5,520 bases of DNA from an uncultured Methanobrevibacter sp. (GCA_946611495.1 CAMODR010000102.1:1-5520); one strand, 5' to 3'; positions 1 through 5,174 are shown, counted from the first letter of the stretch. The notes: generated from the letters alone by a model not told the origin. Made by a program: numbers and translations.

Positions 1-72
1 TTAAACTTGTTTTATAATAAAAAACTAGTTTAAGTAAGTTCTTAGCCTATAACTAATTTTTTAACTTTTTTT

Positions 73-169
73 AAATTTATTTCTTTTAATTTATTAAATT
101 TATTTCTTTTAATTTATTAGATTTATTTCTTTTAATTTATTAGATTTATTTCTTTTAATTTATTAAATT
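73..169. repeat. 23-bp AT-rich tandem repeat, four copies plus a partial fifth
   Basis: Four consecutive 23-bp units start at 73, 96, 119 and 142, with a fragment of a fifth at 165-169. Each unit is an A-rich triplet (AAA or AGA) followed by TTTATTTC and TTTTAATTTATT. The only cytosine in each unit recurs at 83, 106, 129 and 152, which fixes the period at 23. The copies differ only by A/G at the second position. The units are T-rich on the + strand, like the repeats found behind other genes here, so this may be the tail of a + strand gene lying left of the window. That role is inferred. Confidence 0.85.
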
Positions 170-234
170 ATTTTATTTAATTATTAATATTATTTCATTT
201 TCTTTTTTAATTTTATTTTATATCATATTTTGTT

Positions 235-272
235 ATATTCATCAAAATTTATCATATTCAATCAAATTTTAT
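235..272. repeat. short imperfect direct repeat
   Basis: Two adjacent near-copies of ATATTCA-TCAAAATTTAT lie at 235-252 and 254-272. They differ by one inserted A and a shift of one A/T. No function is evident. They sit just upstream of the TATA-like element at 289 and could be an activator or repressor site for it, or simple AT-rich slippage. Confidence 0.5.
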
Positions 273-286
273 AATTTTTCAAGTAA

Positions 287-312
287 ACTTTATATACTAT
301 TAAGTATAAAGT
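287..312 (+). promoter_or_regulatory. candidate archaeal promoter inside an inverted repeat
   Basis: A consensus archaeal TATA box, TTTATATA, lies at 289-296. It overlaps the left arm of an inverted repeat, ACTTTATA (287-294) and TATAAAGT (305-312), with a 10-bp spacer. If used rightward, transcription would start near 319-321. No open reading frame follows, so the product would be a non-coding RNA or a very long feoB leader. TATA-like strings arise easily in DNA this AT-rich, so the call is tentative. Confidence 0.35.
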
Positions 313-318
313 ATATTC

Positions 319-421
319 AAGGGTTCATTCTCTTTTAACTTTTAATCTTAGCTAGTATAATTAAACACGATGGTAAGAAAAGAGAAAATTTTCTCTTTTC
401 TTTTCTCCATTATCTTTTTTT
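319..421 (+). ncRNA. candidate small RNA of about 100 nt
   Basis: This stretch lies between a consensus TATA box (289-296) and a strong palindrome followed by a T run (415-421), which is the layout expected of a short independent transcript. It is somewhat richer in G and C than its flanks, for example the AAGGG at 319-323 and GCTAG near 350. It does not match any RNA family I recognise, and I see no tRNA-like or C/D-box structure. The start is placed about 26 bp after the TATA centre. The call is an inference from architecture alone. Confidence 0.25.
370..421 (+). terminator. 28-bp perfect palindrome with following T run
   Basis: Positions 375-402 are a perfect 28-bp palindrome with arms AAGAAAAGAGAAAA and TTTTCTCTTTTCTT. 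An outer ATGG (370-373) and CCAT (407-410) extend the stem past a small internal loop. A run of seven T follows at 415-421. This resembles an intrinsic terminator and, being symmetric, could also stop transcription coming from the right. It could instead be a protein-binding operator. Archaeal termination mainly needs U tracts, so the hairpin itself is the unusual part. Confidence 0.5.
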
Positions 422-589
422 AATTATTTTTTCACTTATTTTTTAGAATATTTTTTAGTAATTTTTTCCCTTTCTAATTAGAATATCATTTTTAAATTAT
501 AGTTTACTTTCTTTTTCCCCTTTTATTTTAAAAAATTATTACTTTTTTAACTTATTTTTTTAATTTTTTGTACTATTTTTATAGAAATA

Positions 590-597
590 TTTATATA
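590..597 (+). promoter_or_regulatory. feoB TATA box
   Basis: TTTATATA matches the archaeal box A consensus, and the purine-rich ATAGAAA at 581-587 could be the TFB recognition element. It predicts a transcription start near 619-621, inside the iron-box-like dyad at 618-631. The leader to the feoB ATG would be about 230 nt. Weaker TATA-like strings nearer the gene, for example around 723-730, cannot be excluded as the real or a second promoter. Confidence 0.55.
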
Positions 598-617
598 ACT
601 TTGAAAACAATAATTAT

Positions 618-631
618 TTAGGTTTGCCTAA
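618..631. promoter_or_regulatory. iron-box-like operator (DtxR/IdeR/MDR1 type)
   Basis: TTAGG (618-622) and CCTAA (627-631) form a perfect 5-bp dyad with spacer TTTG. The TTAGG...CCTAA pattern is the core of sites bound by DtxR-family metal repressors in bacteria and archaea. It lies about 26 bp downstream of the TATA centre, so a bound repressor would cover the transcription start and block feoB when metal is plentiful. A second, overlapping dyad, TGCCTAATT (625-633) against AAATTAAGGCA (637-647), pairs with one bulged base. Binding and the identity of the repressor are inferred. Confidence 0.6.
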
Positions 632-666
632 TTGTCAAATTAAGGCATATTTATCTTTATTTTTTA

Positions 667-735
667 TTAATATACATTTATATGTAGGTATTTGGTTTTA
701 AAAATATGTAGATGTTTTATTTTTAATATACATTT
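667..735. repeat. 13-bp direct repeat in the feoB leader
   Basis: TTAATATACATTT occurs exactly at 667-679 and 723-735, with a start-to-start distance of 56 bp. Each copy is followed by a related ATATGTA or GCATATA string that makes a short imperfect dyad. They lie within the predicted 5' untranslated leader of feoB. They could be transcription factor sites for a nearer promoter or RNA elements. No known riboswitch fold is recognised. Confidence 0.6.
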
Positions 736-770
736 GCATATAAGTAAAATAAATTGTGTTTTGTAGTTTA

Positions 771-820
771 ATAAATTTTATTAATTTTTATTAATTTTTA
801 TTAAATTTTAATTAAATTTT
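771..820. repeat. 10-bp AT tandem repeat upstream of the feoB ribosome binding site
   Basis: The decamer TTAATTTTTA occurs at 781-790 and 791-800. Degenerate copies flank it at 771-780, 801-810 and 811-820. The T tracts recur once per helical turn, a pattern associated with intrinsic DNA bending. In the transcript it would be an unstructured U-rich stretch just before the ribosome binding site. Function is unknown. Confidence 0.6.
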
Positions 821-853
821 TTATTATTATAATTTGGTTTTAGAGAAGGTAAT

Positions 854-2866
854 ATGGCAAAGGACGAGAAATTAAATCCTAATTCAAAGGATAAAAATAA
901 TCCATACTATAAAAATGTTCTTTTAATAGGAAGTCCTAATGTAGGGAAAAGTTTAACTTTCAATAAATTAACAGGTCTTACAGCTATGGTTTCCAATTAT
1001 CCTGGAACCACAGTGGATATTGATGAAGGAGATTTTACCTATGAAGGTAAGACTGTACATATAACAGACCCTCCAGGACTTTATGATTTGAATACAATCA
1101 CTGAAGAGGAAAGGGTTGCTAAGCTTTTGGTATTAGATGAACAGTTTGACTTAATGGTTCATGTAGTCGATGCTAAGAATATAGACAAGACAATAGACCT
1201 TACATTGCAATTGATCGATGCTGGAAAAGAGGTGATTCTTGTCTTGAACATGATGGATGAGCTTGAATCTATGGGTGCATCTGTTGACCGTGAAGCATTA
1301 AGCAAGGAGCTTGGCATTCCTATAGTCTTGACATCTGCTGCTGAAAATAGAGGGCTGGATGAGCTAAAGCACACCATCGTTAATTATTATGATATTGAAG
1401 ATGACATAATCAATAATTCAAAGAGTTTTTTAGATGTTGATTATGGAAGATCAATTGAATTGGCCATTTCTCAGATTAAGAAACATATTAAAGGAACATA
1501 TCCTGTTTCTAAAAGATATTTGGCAGTCTCTTTACTTGAAGGCGATGTGGATAGTGAGGACTTAGTAAAGAATAGTGAAGATTATGATACATTATCAAAA
1601 ATCATTGAAAATGAAAGAAATAGATTCGATGAGCCAGTGAAATATTTGACTAAGCTTCGATTGGCAGATTATGCCAAATACATCAAATCCAATTTCACAA
1701 CTATAGATAATGTTAATGCTAAAGATGAGAATAGCTTTTCTGAAAAGTTAAGTCGAATAATGATTCATCCGATTTATGGATTTATTATTTTGGCCATTGT
1801 ATTGTATTTTGGACTATATCTCTTTGTAGGAGTCTTAGGTGCGGGAATTCTTGTAGACCTTTTGGAAAACGTACTGTTTGGACAGCACATCAATCCATAT
1901 ATCAGTTCACTTGTTATTCAATACATTCCATGGGTGCCTATTCAAGACTTGATTGTAGGTCCATATGGTATTGTAACACTTGGTATAACCTATGGTTTTG
2001 GTATTATCTTGCCGATTGTATCCCTTTTCTTCATTGTCTTTTCACTCCTTGAAGACAGTGGATATTTGCCAAGACTTGCTCTTCTTGTTGATAATGGATT
2101 TAAGAAGATTGGATTAAGCGGAAGGTCTGTCATTCCATTTGTTCTTGCTGTTGGATGTGGAAGTATGGCTACAATGGTTACAAGAACCTTAGAGACAAGA
2201 AGGGAACGTAATATTGCTACAATGCTTATGGCTTTGACAATTCCTTGCTCTGCACAGCTTGGAGTTATTATGGCTTTGCTTTCAGCCCATCCTAAGTCAA
2301 TATGGATTTGGCTAGCTGTCATTGTGTTTAACTTTATAGTAATTGGATATCTTGCTAAGAGATTTGTTCCAGGAGACCAACCAAGTTTCTTTATGGAATT
2401 GCCTCCTCTTAGGTTGCCTAAATTATCTCATATTGCTCAAAAGACTTGGACACGTCTTGTAATGTATATCAAGGAATTGATTCCAATATTCATATTGATC
2501 AGTGTAATCATTTGGGCACTTGACTTGTGCGGTATTTTCCAATGGATCATTGCCTGTGTAAGTCCTTTAGTTAATGCAATTGGTCTTCCAGACTCTACAA
2601 GTTCTTCATTTGTTCTTGGATTCTTTAGAAGAGACTTTGGTGCTGCTGGATTAATGACAATTAAAAATAGCTTGACAGGTGTTCAGTTGCTTGTTGCATC
2701 AATAACCTTAACACTGTTCTTGCCTTGTGTGGCTCAACTGATGATCATGATAAAGGAAAGAGGTGTGAAATTGGCTTTGGCTATTGCATTTATGAGCATA
2801 GCTATTGCTTTTGCTAGCGGATTTGTTGTAAATGTTCTATTGCACTTATTTAATGTTGTACTTTAG
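854..2866 (+). CDS. feoB: FeoB, GTP-gated ferrous iron transporter
   Basis: This is a membrane permease that imports Fe2+ using a cytosolic GTPase domain. The 670-residue length is normal for FeoB. The N-terminal G domain shows G1 GSPNVGKS (26-33), G2 in SNYPGTT (47-53), G3 DPPG (72-75), G4 NMMD (132-135) and G5 SAA (161-163). A helical linker runs to about residue 300. The polytopic part follows: first gate region with EDSGYLPR (400-407), GCGSMATMVTRT (434-445) and IPCSAQLG (463-470), then a second gate with FFRRDFGAAGL (590-600) and FLPCVAQL (622-629). The usual FGCNVPA motif reads VGCGSMA here, and G1 has Ser where most have Asn, so it belongs to a variant subgroup. The ATG follows AGAAGGTAAT, a good ribosome binding site. 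There is no fused FeoA domain; one is encoded downstream. Mn2+ transport is possible, as some FeoB paralogues do this. The family call is firm; the exact metal is inferred. Confidence 0.97.
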   Translation: MAKDEKLNPNSKDKNNPYYKNVLLIGSPNVGKSLTFNKLTGLTAMVSNYPGTTVDIDEGDFTYEGKTVHITDPPGLYDLNTITEEERVAKLLVLDEQFDLMVHVVDAKNIDKTIDLTLQLIDAGKEVILVLNMMDELESMGASVDREALSKELGIPIVLTSAAENRGLDELKHTIVNYYDIEDDIINNSKSFLDVDYGRSIELAISQIKKHIKGTYPVSKRYLAVSLLEGDVDSEDLVKNSEDYDTLSKIIENERNRFDEPVKYLTKLRLADYAKYIKSNFTTIDNVNAKDENSFSEKLSRIMIHPIYGFIILAIVLYFGLYLFVGVLGAGILVDLLENVLFGQHINPYISSLVIQYIPWVPIQDLIVGPYGIVTLGITYGFGIILPIVSLFFIVFSLLEDSGYLPRLALLVDNGFKKIGLSGRSVIPFVLAVGCGSMATMVTRTLETRRERNIATMLMALTIPCSAQLGVIMALLSAHPKSIWIWLAVIVFNFIVIGYLAKRFVPGDQPSFFMELPPLRLPKLSHIAQKTWTRLVMYIKELIPIFILISVIIWALDLCGIFQWIIACVSPLVNAIGLPDSTSSSFVLGFFRRDFGAAGLMTIKNSLTGVQLLVASITLTLFLPCVAQLMIMIKERGVKLALAIAFMSIAIAFASGFVVNVLLHLFNVVL

Positions 2867-2875
2867 AAGTTTACA

Positions 2876-2925
2876 TATTTTTAGGTATTTTTAGATATTT
2901 TTAGGTATTTTTAGGTATTTTTAGA
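2876..2925. repeat. five tandem 10-bp repeats carrying TTAGG/TTAGA
   Basis: The decamer TATTTTTAGG, or TATTTTTAGA in copies 2 and 5, is repeated five times at 2876, 2886, 2896, 2906 and 2916. It begins nine bases after the feoB stop. Each unit combines a T5 tract with TTAGG or TTAGA, the former matching the half-site of the dyad at 618-631. The 10-bp period would place every half-site on one helix face. AGGT (2913-2916) and ACCT (2925-2928) form a short dyad, and a further AGGT lies at 2945-2948. It may act as a weak terminator, a metal-repressor array, or both. The repeat is certain; the role is inferred. Confidence 0.85.
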
Positions 2926-2981
2926 CCTGTTTAATATGTTTAGATAGGTTTAATAAATTAATTAATTATAAGGTAATTTTT

Positions 2982-3230
2982 ATGGTTGAAAATCTTAATG
3001 AAAAGGGTTCTTTGGAATTAAATAAAGAAAATTCCAATACAATCATCAAATGTGAATTTTGCGGATTCACTTTCCAAAAATGTGATGGATTAAGTTGCAA
3101 TTCATGTCCAATTAATTGTAAAACCATCAAATGCCCTAATTGCGGCTATGAAATATTGCCTGAATCTAAATCATATAAGTTTTTAGAGAATAATCTTAAG
3201 AAGTTTAAAAATAAGCTATTTAAAAATTAA
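2982..3230 (+). CDS. small eight-cysteine zinc-ribbon-like protein of the feo locus
   Basis: This is an 82-residue soluble protein of unknown function. Residues 1-22 are polar. Residues 24-54 hold eight cysteines: a CEFC knuckle (24, 27), C34, C39, C42 and C46 around a CNSCPINC core, and a CPNC knuckle (51, 54) in KCPNCGYEI. The two CxxC knuckles suggest a zinc ribbon, and the inner four cysteines could hold another metal or an Fe-S centre. The tail (63-82) is lysine-rich with no membrane segment, so it is not the FeoB-associated Cys-rich membrane protein. I recall similar CxxC...CPNCGYE proteins beside feoB in other methanogens, but assign no symbol. Its place between feoB and the FeoA-domain gene (44-bp gap) suggests iron delivery, sensing or FeoB regulation. 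The ATG follows AAGGT at 2970-2974. Confidence 0.85.
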   Translation: MVENLNEKGSLELNKENSNTIIKCEFCGFTFQKCDGLSCNSCPINCKTIKCPNCGYEILPESKSYKFLENNLKKFKNKLFKN

Positions 3231-3274
3231 TCATTCTTTGTTAGGTATTTTATTAAAATTTTTTAGGTGTAAAA

Positions 3275-3898
3275 ATGGATAAAAAGGATATTGAAGATTA
3301 TTTGCGTGAAATCTGGGTTAGAGAGTATGAGAAAAATGAAAAATTATTGGTAACTGATTTTGACAGTGAAGATATTGAAATCTTATCTAAAAAAGATTAT
3401 CTTGAAATTAATGAGGGTATGATTAATCTAAGTTCTGTTGGAGAGTCTTTAGGAAGATCATTAGTCAGAAAACATAGAATTGCAGAAAAGGTTGTTGCTG
3501 ATTTGTTTTTAGCGGATATGGATGAGATGGAAGAATTGGCAGACCAAATAGAGCATGTGATGAGTGAAGAGGTTGAAGATAATATATGTAGGATTTTAGG
3601 AAATCCAGAAAATTGTCCTCATAATAATCCGATTCCTGATGGGGACCGTAGCAAGGAATTGGATAGCGAACATTCAATACCTTTAGTGAATTGCCATAGC
3701 GGAGATTCTGGTGAAGTCTCTCATATAAAAACAGAAGATGCTCGTAAACTTAGAAAAATTATGAATTTAGGCCTTATTCCAGGATCTAATATTTGTCTCA
3801 TACAAAAATTCCCTAATTATGTTTTCCAATTAGGAAACACTCAATTGGCAGTGGATAAGGAATTAGCTGGAGAAATTTTTATTAAGTTAGATGAATAA
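3275..3898 (+). CDS. DtxR/MntR-family metal-responsive protein with FeoA/SH3-like C-terminal domain and shortened HTH
   Basis: This 207-residue protein matches metal-dependent repressors from end to end, except in the DNA-binding unit. The N terminus has IEDYLREI (6-13), as in MntR. The wing reads EINEGMINLSSVGESL (44-59). The dimerisation and metal domain carries RKHRIAE (65-71), IEHVMSEEVE (92-101) and CPHNNPIP (114-121). Putative ligands are D8, H67, E71, D90, E93 and H94. The FeoA/SH3-like domain spans about 135-204, with RKIMNLGLIPG at 160-170. Between D8 and H67 there are 59 residues, against 69 in DtxR and MntR as I recall them. The gap falls where the turn and start of the recognition helix should be, and the local sequence is acidic (DFDSEDIEI). 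It may therefore not bind DNA and may serve as a metal-sensing FeoA partner of FeoB. Alternatively it is a repressor with an unusual HTH. The start follows AGGTG at 3265-3269. It is probably cotranscribed with the 82-aa gene. Confidence 0.88.
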   Translation: MDKKDIEDYLREIWVREYEKNEKLLVTDFDSEDIEILSKKDYLEINEGMINLSSVGESLGRSLVRKHRIAEKVVADLFLADMDEMEELADQIEHVMSEEVEDNICRILGNPENCPHNNPIPDGDRSKELDSEHSIPLVNCHSGDSGEVSHIKTEDARKLRKIMNLGLIPGSNICLIQKFPNYVFQLGNTQLAVDKELAGEIFIKLDE

Positions 3899-3930
3899 GA
3901 ATTATCATAAGTTTTTAATTTATATTCATT

Positions 3931-3995
3931 TAACTATTTTTTTAACTATTTTTTTTTAACTATTTTTTTTTAACTATTTTTTTTAACTATTTTTT
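3931..3995 (+). terminator. T-rich repeat terminator after the feo locus
   Basis: Five copies of TAACTA followed by a T tract begin 33 bp after the stop of the DtxR-like gene. The cytosines are at 3934, 3946, 3960, 3974 and 3987, giving 12-14 bp spacing. The T tracts are 7, 9, 9, 8 and 6 bases long. Repeated U tracts without a hairpin are the usual archaeal termination signal, so this is a plausible end for the feo transcript. Confidence 0.65.
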
Positions 3996-4005
3996 GCAAA
4001 TATTT

Positions 4006-4080
4006 AATTATATGAATAATTATATCTTAAATTGTAGAAATAATAGTATTAAAGTATAAATAAAAAATATTATGGTGATT
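4006..4080 (+). promoter_or_regulatory. possible promoter and ribosome binding site of the HisA-like gene
   Basis: AATTATAT occurs twice, at 4006-4013 and 4018-4025. Either copy could act as a TATA box; the second would place the start near 4047, about 35 nt before the ATG. GGTGAT at 4074-4079 matches the 3' end of archaeal 16S rRNA and fixes the start at 4083. The ribosome binding site is clear; the TATA assignment is weak because the whole region is AT-rich. Confidence 0.45.
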
Positions 4081-4082
4081 AT

Positions 4083-4778
4083 ATGTTAGAAATTATTCCT
4101 GTAATCGATTTGATGAACTCTGTTGCTGTTTCTGGTAAGTCTGGCAATAGGGAAACTTACACTCCTCTTAAAACAATTTATGCATCATCATCTGATCCTT
4201 TGGAAATTGCAAGTTCTCTTAAGCGAAATGGTGCAAAAGAGATGTATATTGCAGATTTGGATTTAATTGAAAGAAATGGGAATCATAACATTTACAAGGT
4301 AAAAGAAGTGAATAGCGTTTTGCCTGTAATTCTTGATGTTGGTGTTGATAATTTAAAGACTTTCGAATTTTTACTTGAATTTGCATATAAGATAATTGTA
4401 GCGACAGAAACACTCGATTCAATTGAAGAGTTGGAAAAAATCTTTGAGAAGTATCCTAAGGAAAGGATTATCGTAAGTGTTGATGTAAAAAACAATGAGC
4501 TCTATACAAAGAATATGGATTTGGATTTGGAAGGATTTAAGGAAGTCTTAAGAAAAATTGACCCTAATGAAATTATCTTGTTAGATATTAGTTCAGTTGG
4601 AACTGAAGGAGGATTCAATAAGCCTCTTCTTGATAGCTTTGAAGAATTCAAGGATAAAATTATCTTAGGTGGTGGAATAACTGCTCCTGAGATAGAAGAA
4701 TTATCTAATATGGGAATTAACAAGGCATTGGTTGGCACTGCACTCCATAAAGGAGAAATTGAATTAAATCCATTTTAA
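4083..4778 (+). CDS. HisA/HisF-related TIM-barrel protein of unknown function
   Basis: This 231-residue protein has the (beta-alpha)8 barrel pattern of the histidine enzymes HisA and HisF. Visible motifs are strand 1 IIPVIDLMNSVAV (4-16) with D9 at the HisA catalytic position, and VSVDVK (131-136) with D134 at the second catalytic position. Strand 6 reads DISSVGTEGGFN (168-179), similar to the DGT..G.N motif. Phosphate-binding glycines appear in LGGGI (195-199) and VGTALHKG (217-224). The strand-3 GGGIR motif of true HisA is replaced by LDVGVDN (84-90), and the protein is shorter than the usual 240-250 residues. I recall an archaeal HisA/HisF-related family of unknown function that fits better than HisA itself. 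No other histidine gene is nearby. Involvement in methanogen cofactor synthesis is conceivable but not shown. It follows GGTGAT and seems monocistronic. Confidence 0.85.
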   Translation: MLEIIPVIDLMNSVAVSGKSGNRETYTPLKTIYASSSDPLEIASSLKRNGAKEMYIADLDLIERNGNHNIYKVKEVNSVLPVILDVGVDNLKTFEFLLEFAYKIIVATETLDSIEELEKIFEKYPKERIIVSVDVKNNELYTKNMDLDLEGFKEVLRKIDPNEIILLDISSVGTEGGFNKPLLDSFEEFKDKIILGGGITAPEIEELSNMGINKALVGTALHKGEIELNPF

Positions 4779-4806
4779 TTATTTTTATTTTTTCTAAATT
4801 TTTATT
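4779..4806 (+). terminator. T-rich terminator of the HisA-like gene
   Basis: Directly after the stop codon come consecutive T tracts of five and six bases, then another five-T tract after CTAAA. No hairpin is seen. This is consistent with archaeal U-tract termination. Confidence 0.45.
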
Positions 4807-4846
4807 ATAATCTTTTAAATTTTTGATTTTCCTTAAATTATGTTAA

Positions 4847-4929
4847 ATTTAAATATAAAGTAATATAAAGATTAATATGTATAAAAATTATAACTTTAAC
4901 TTTAATTAGATTTAACAAACTTATGTGAT
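4847..4929 (+). promoter_or_regulatory. possible promoter and ribosome binding site of the 60-aa membrane protein
   Basis: A TATA-like TTTAAATATAAAG begins near 4847 and predicts a start around 4878, leaving a leader of roughly 55 nt. GTGAT at 4925-4929 pairs with the 16S rRNA 3' end and sits just before the ATG at 4933. The TATA choice is tentative; the ribosome binding site supports the small gene. Confidence 0.4.
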
Positions 4930-4932
4930 AAA

Positions 4933-5115
4933 ATGAATTCTGAATTAATTATTATATTTTCTCATTTTCTTCCTTTAATTTTAGGATTTTTCAGTATTTT
5001 ATTAATGATTAATGGAATAATGGACAAACAGAAAGTAATTGCTGCTTTTGGTGTAATCTTATTCTTAGTTGCTTCACTTGCTCCATTTGTGGTATTGCCT
5101 CTATTAGGAGTTTAG
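4933..5115 (+). CDS. small membrane protein with two predicted helices
   Basis: This 60-residue protein is hydrophobic almost throughout. Helix 1 spans about residues 5-28 (LIIIFSHFLPLILGFFSILLMI) or slightly less. A short polar turn, NGIMDKQK (27-34), follows, then helix 2 at about 35-58. There are no cysteines, and the only charges outside the turn are near the N terminus, so no metal or catalytic motif is visible. I do not recognise the family. It has its own GTGAT ribosome binding site, a possible TATA box upstream and a strong terminator downstream, which together favour a real gene. It does not overlap neighbours and appears monocistronic. It could be a structural or regulatory membrane peptide. 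A link to the metal genes on either side is not supported. Confidence 0.7.
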   Translation: MNSELIIIFSHFLPLILGFFSILLMINGIMDKQKVIAAFGVILFLVASLAPFVVLPLLGV

Positions 5116-5174
5116 TTAGTCAATTATTCTTATTTTAATTATTATTTCTTTTTTTAGTTTTTTTAGTATTTATT

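Noticed and set aside
1..60. End of a gene at the left edge
   Set aside because: Stop codons occur in all frames and no protein character is visible; a gene may end just outside, but none is shown here.
73..169. CRISPR array
   Set aside because: The 23-bp units are directly tandem with no unique spacers.
370..423. 17-codon reading frame MVRKEKIFSFLFSIIFF starting inside the palindrome region
   Set aside because: It has no ribosome binding site, and its sequence is dictated by the palindrome and T run.
424..589. Gene or RNA in the T-rich stretch before the feoB promoter
   Set aside because: Only low-complexity T tracts, a TTAGAATAT direct repeat (443-451, 478-486) and a small palindrome TCTAATTAGA are seen; nothing functional can be supported.
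1159..1377. Antisense open frame of 72 codons within feoB
   Set aside because: It lies opposite the G domain, has low-complexity Ser-rich translation and no ribosome binding site; it is a shadow of feoB.
1990..2322. Antisense open frame of 110 codons within feoB
   Set aside because: It mirrors the membrane domain of feoB, has no recognisable protein character and no promoter signals.
3465..3677. Antisense open frame opposite the DtxR-like gene
   Set aside because: It overlaps a well-supported gene and has no start signals or family resemblance.
4012..4059. 15-codon reading frame before the HisA-like gene
   Set aside because: It has no ribosome binding site and lies in the probable promoter.
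4219..4738. Three antisense open frames opposite the HisA-like gene
   Set aside because: They overlap each other and a clear TIM-barrel gene; none has a ribosome binding site.
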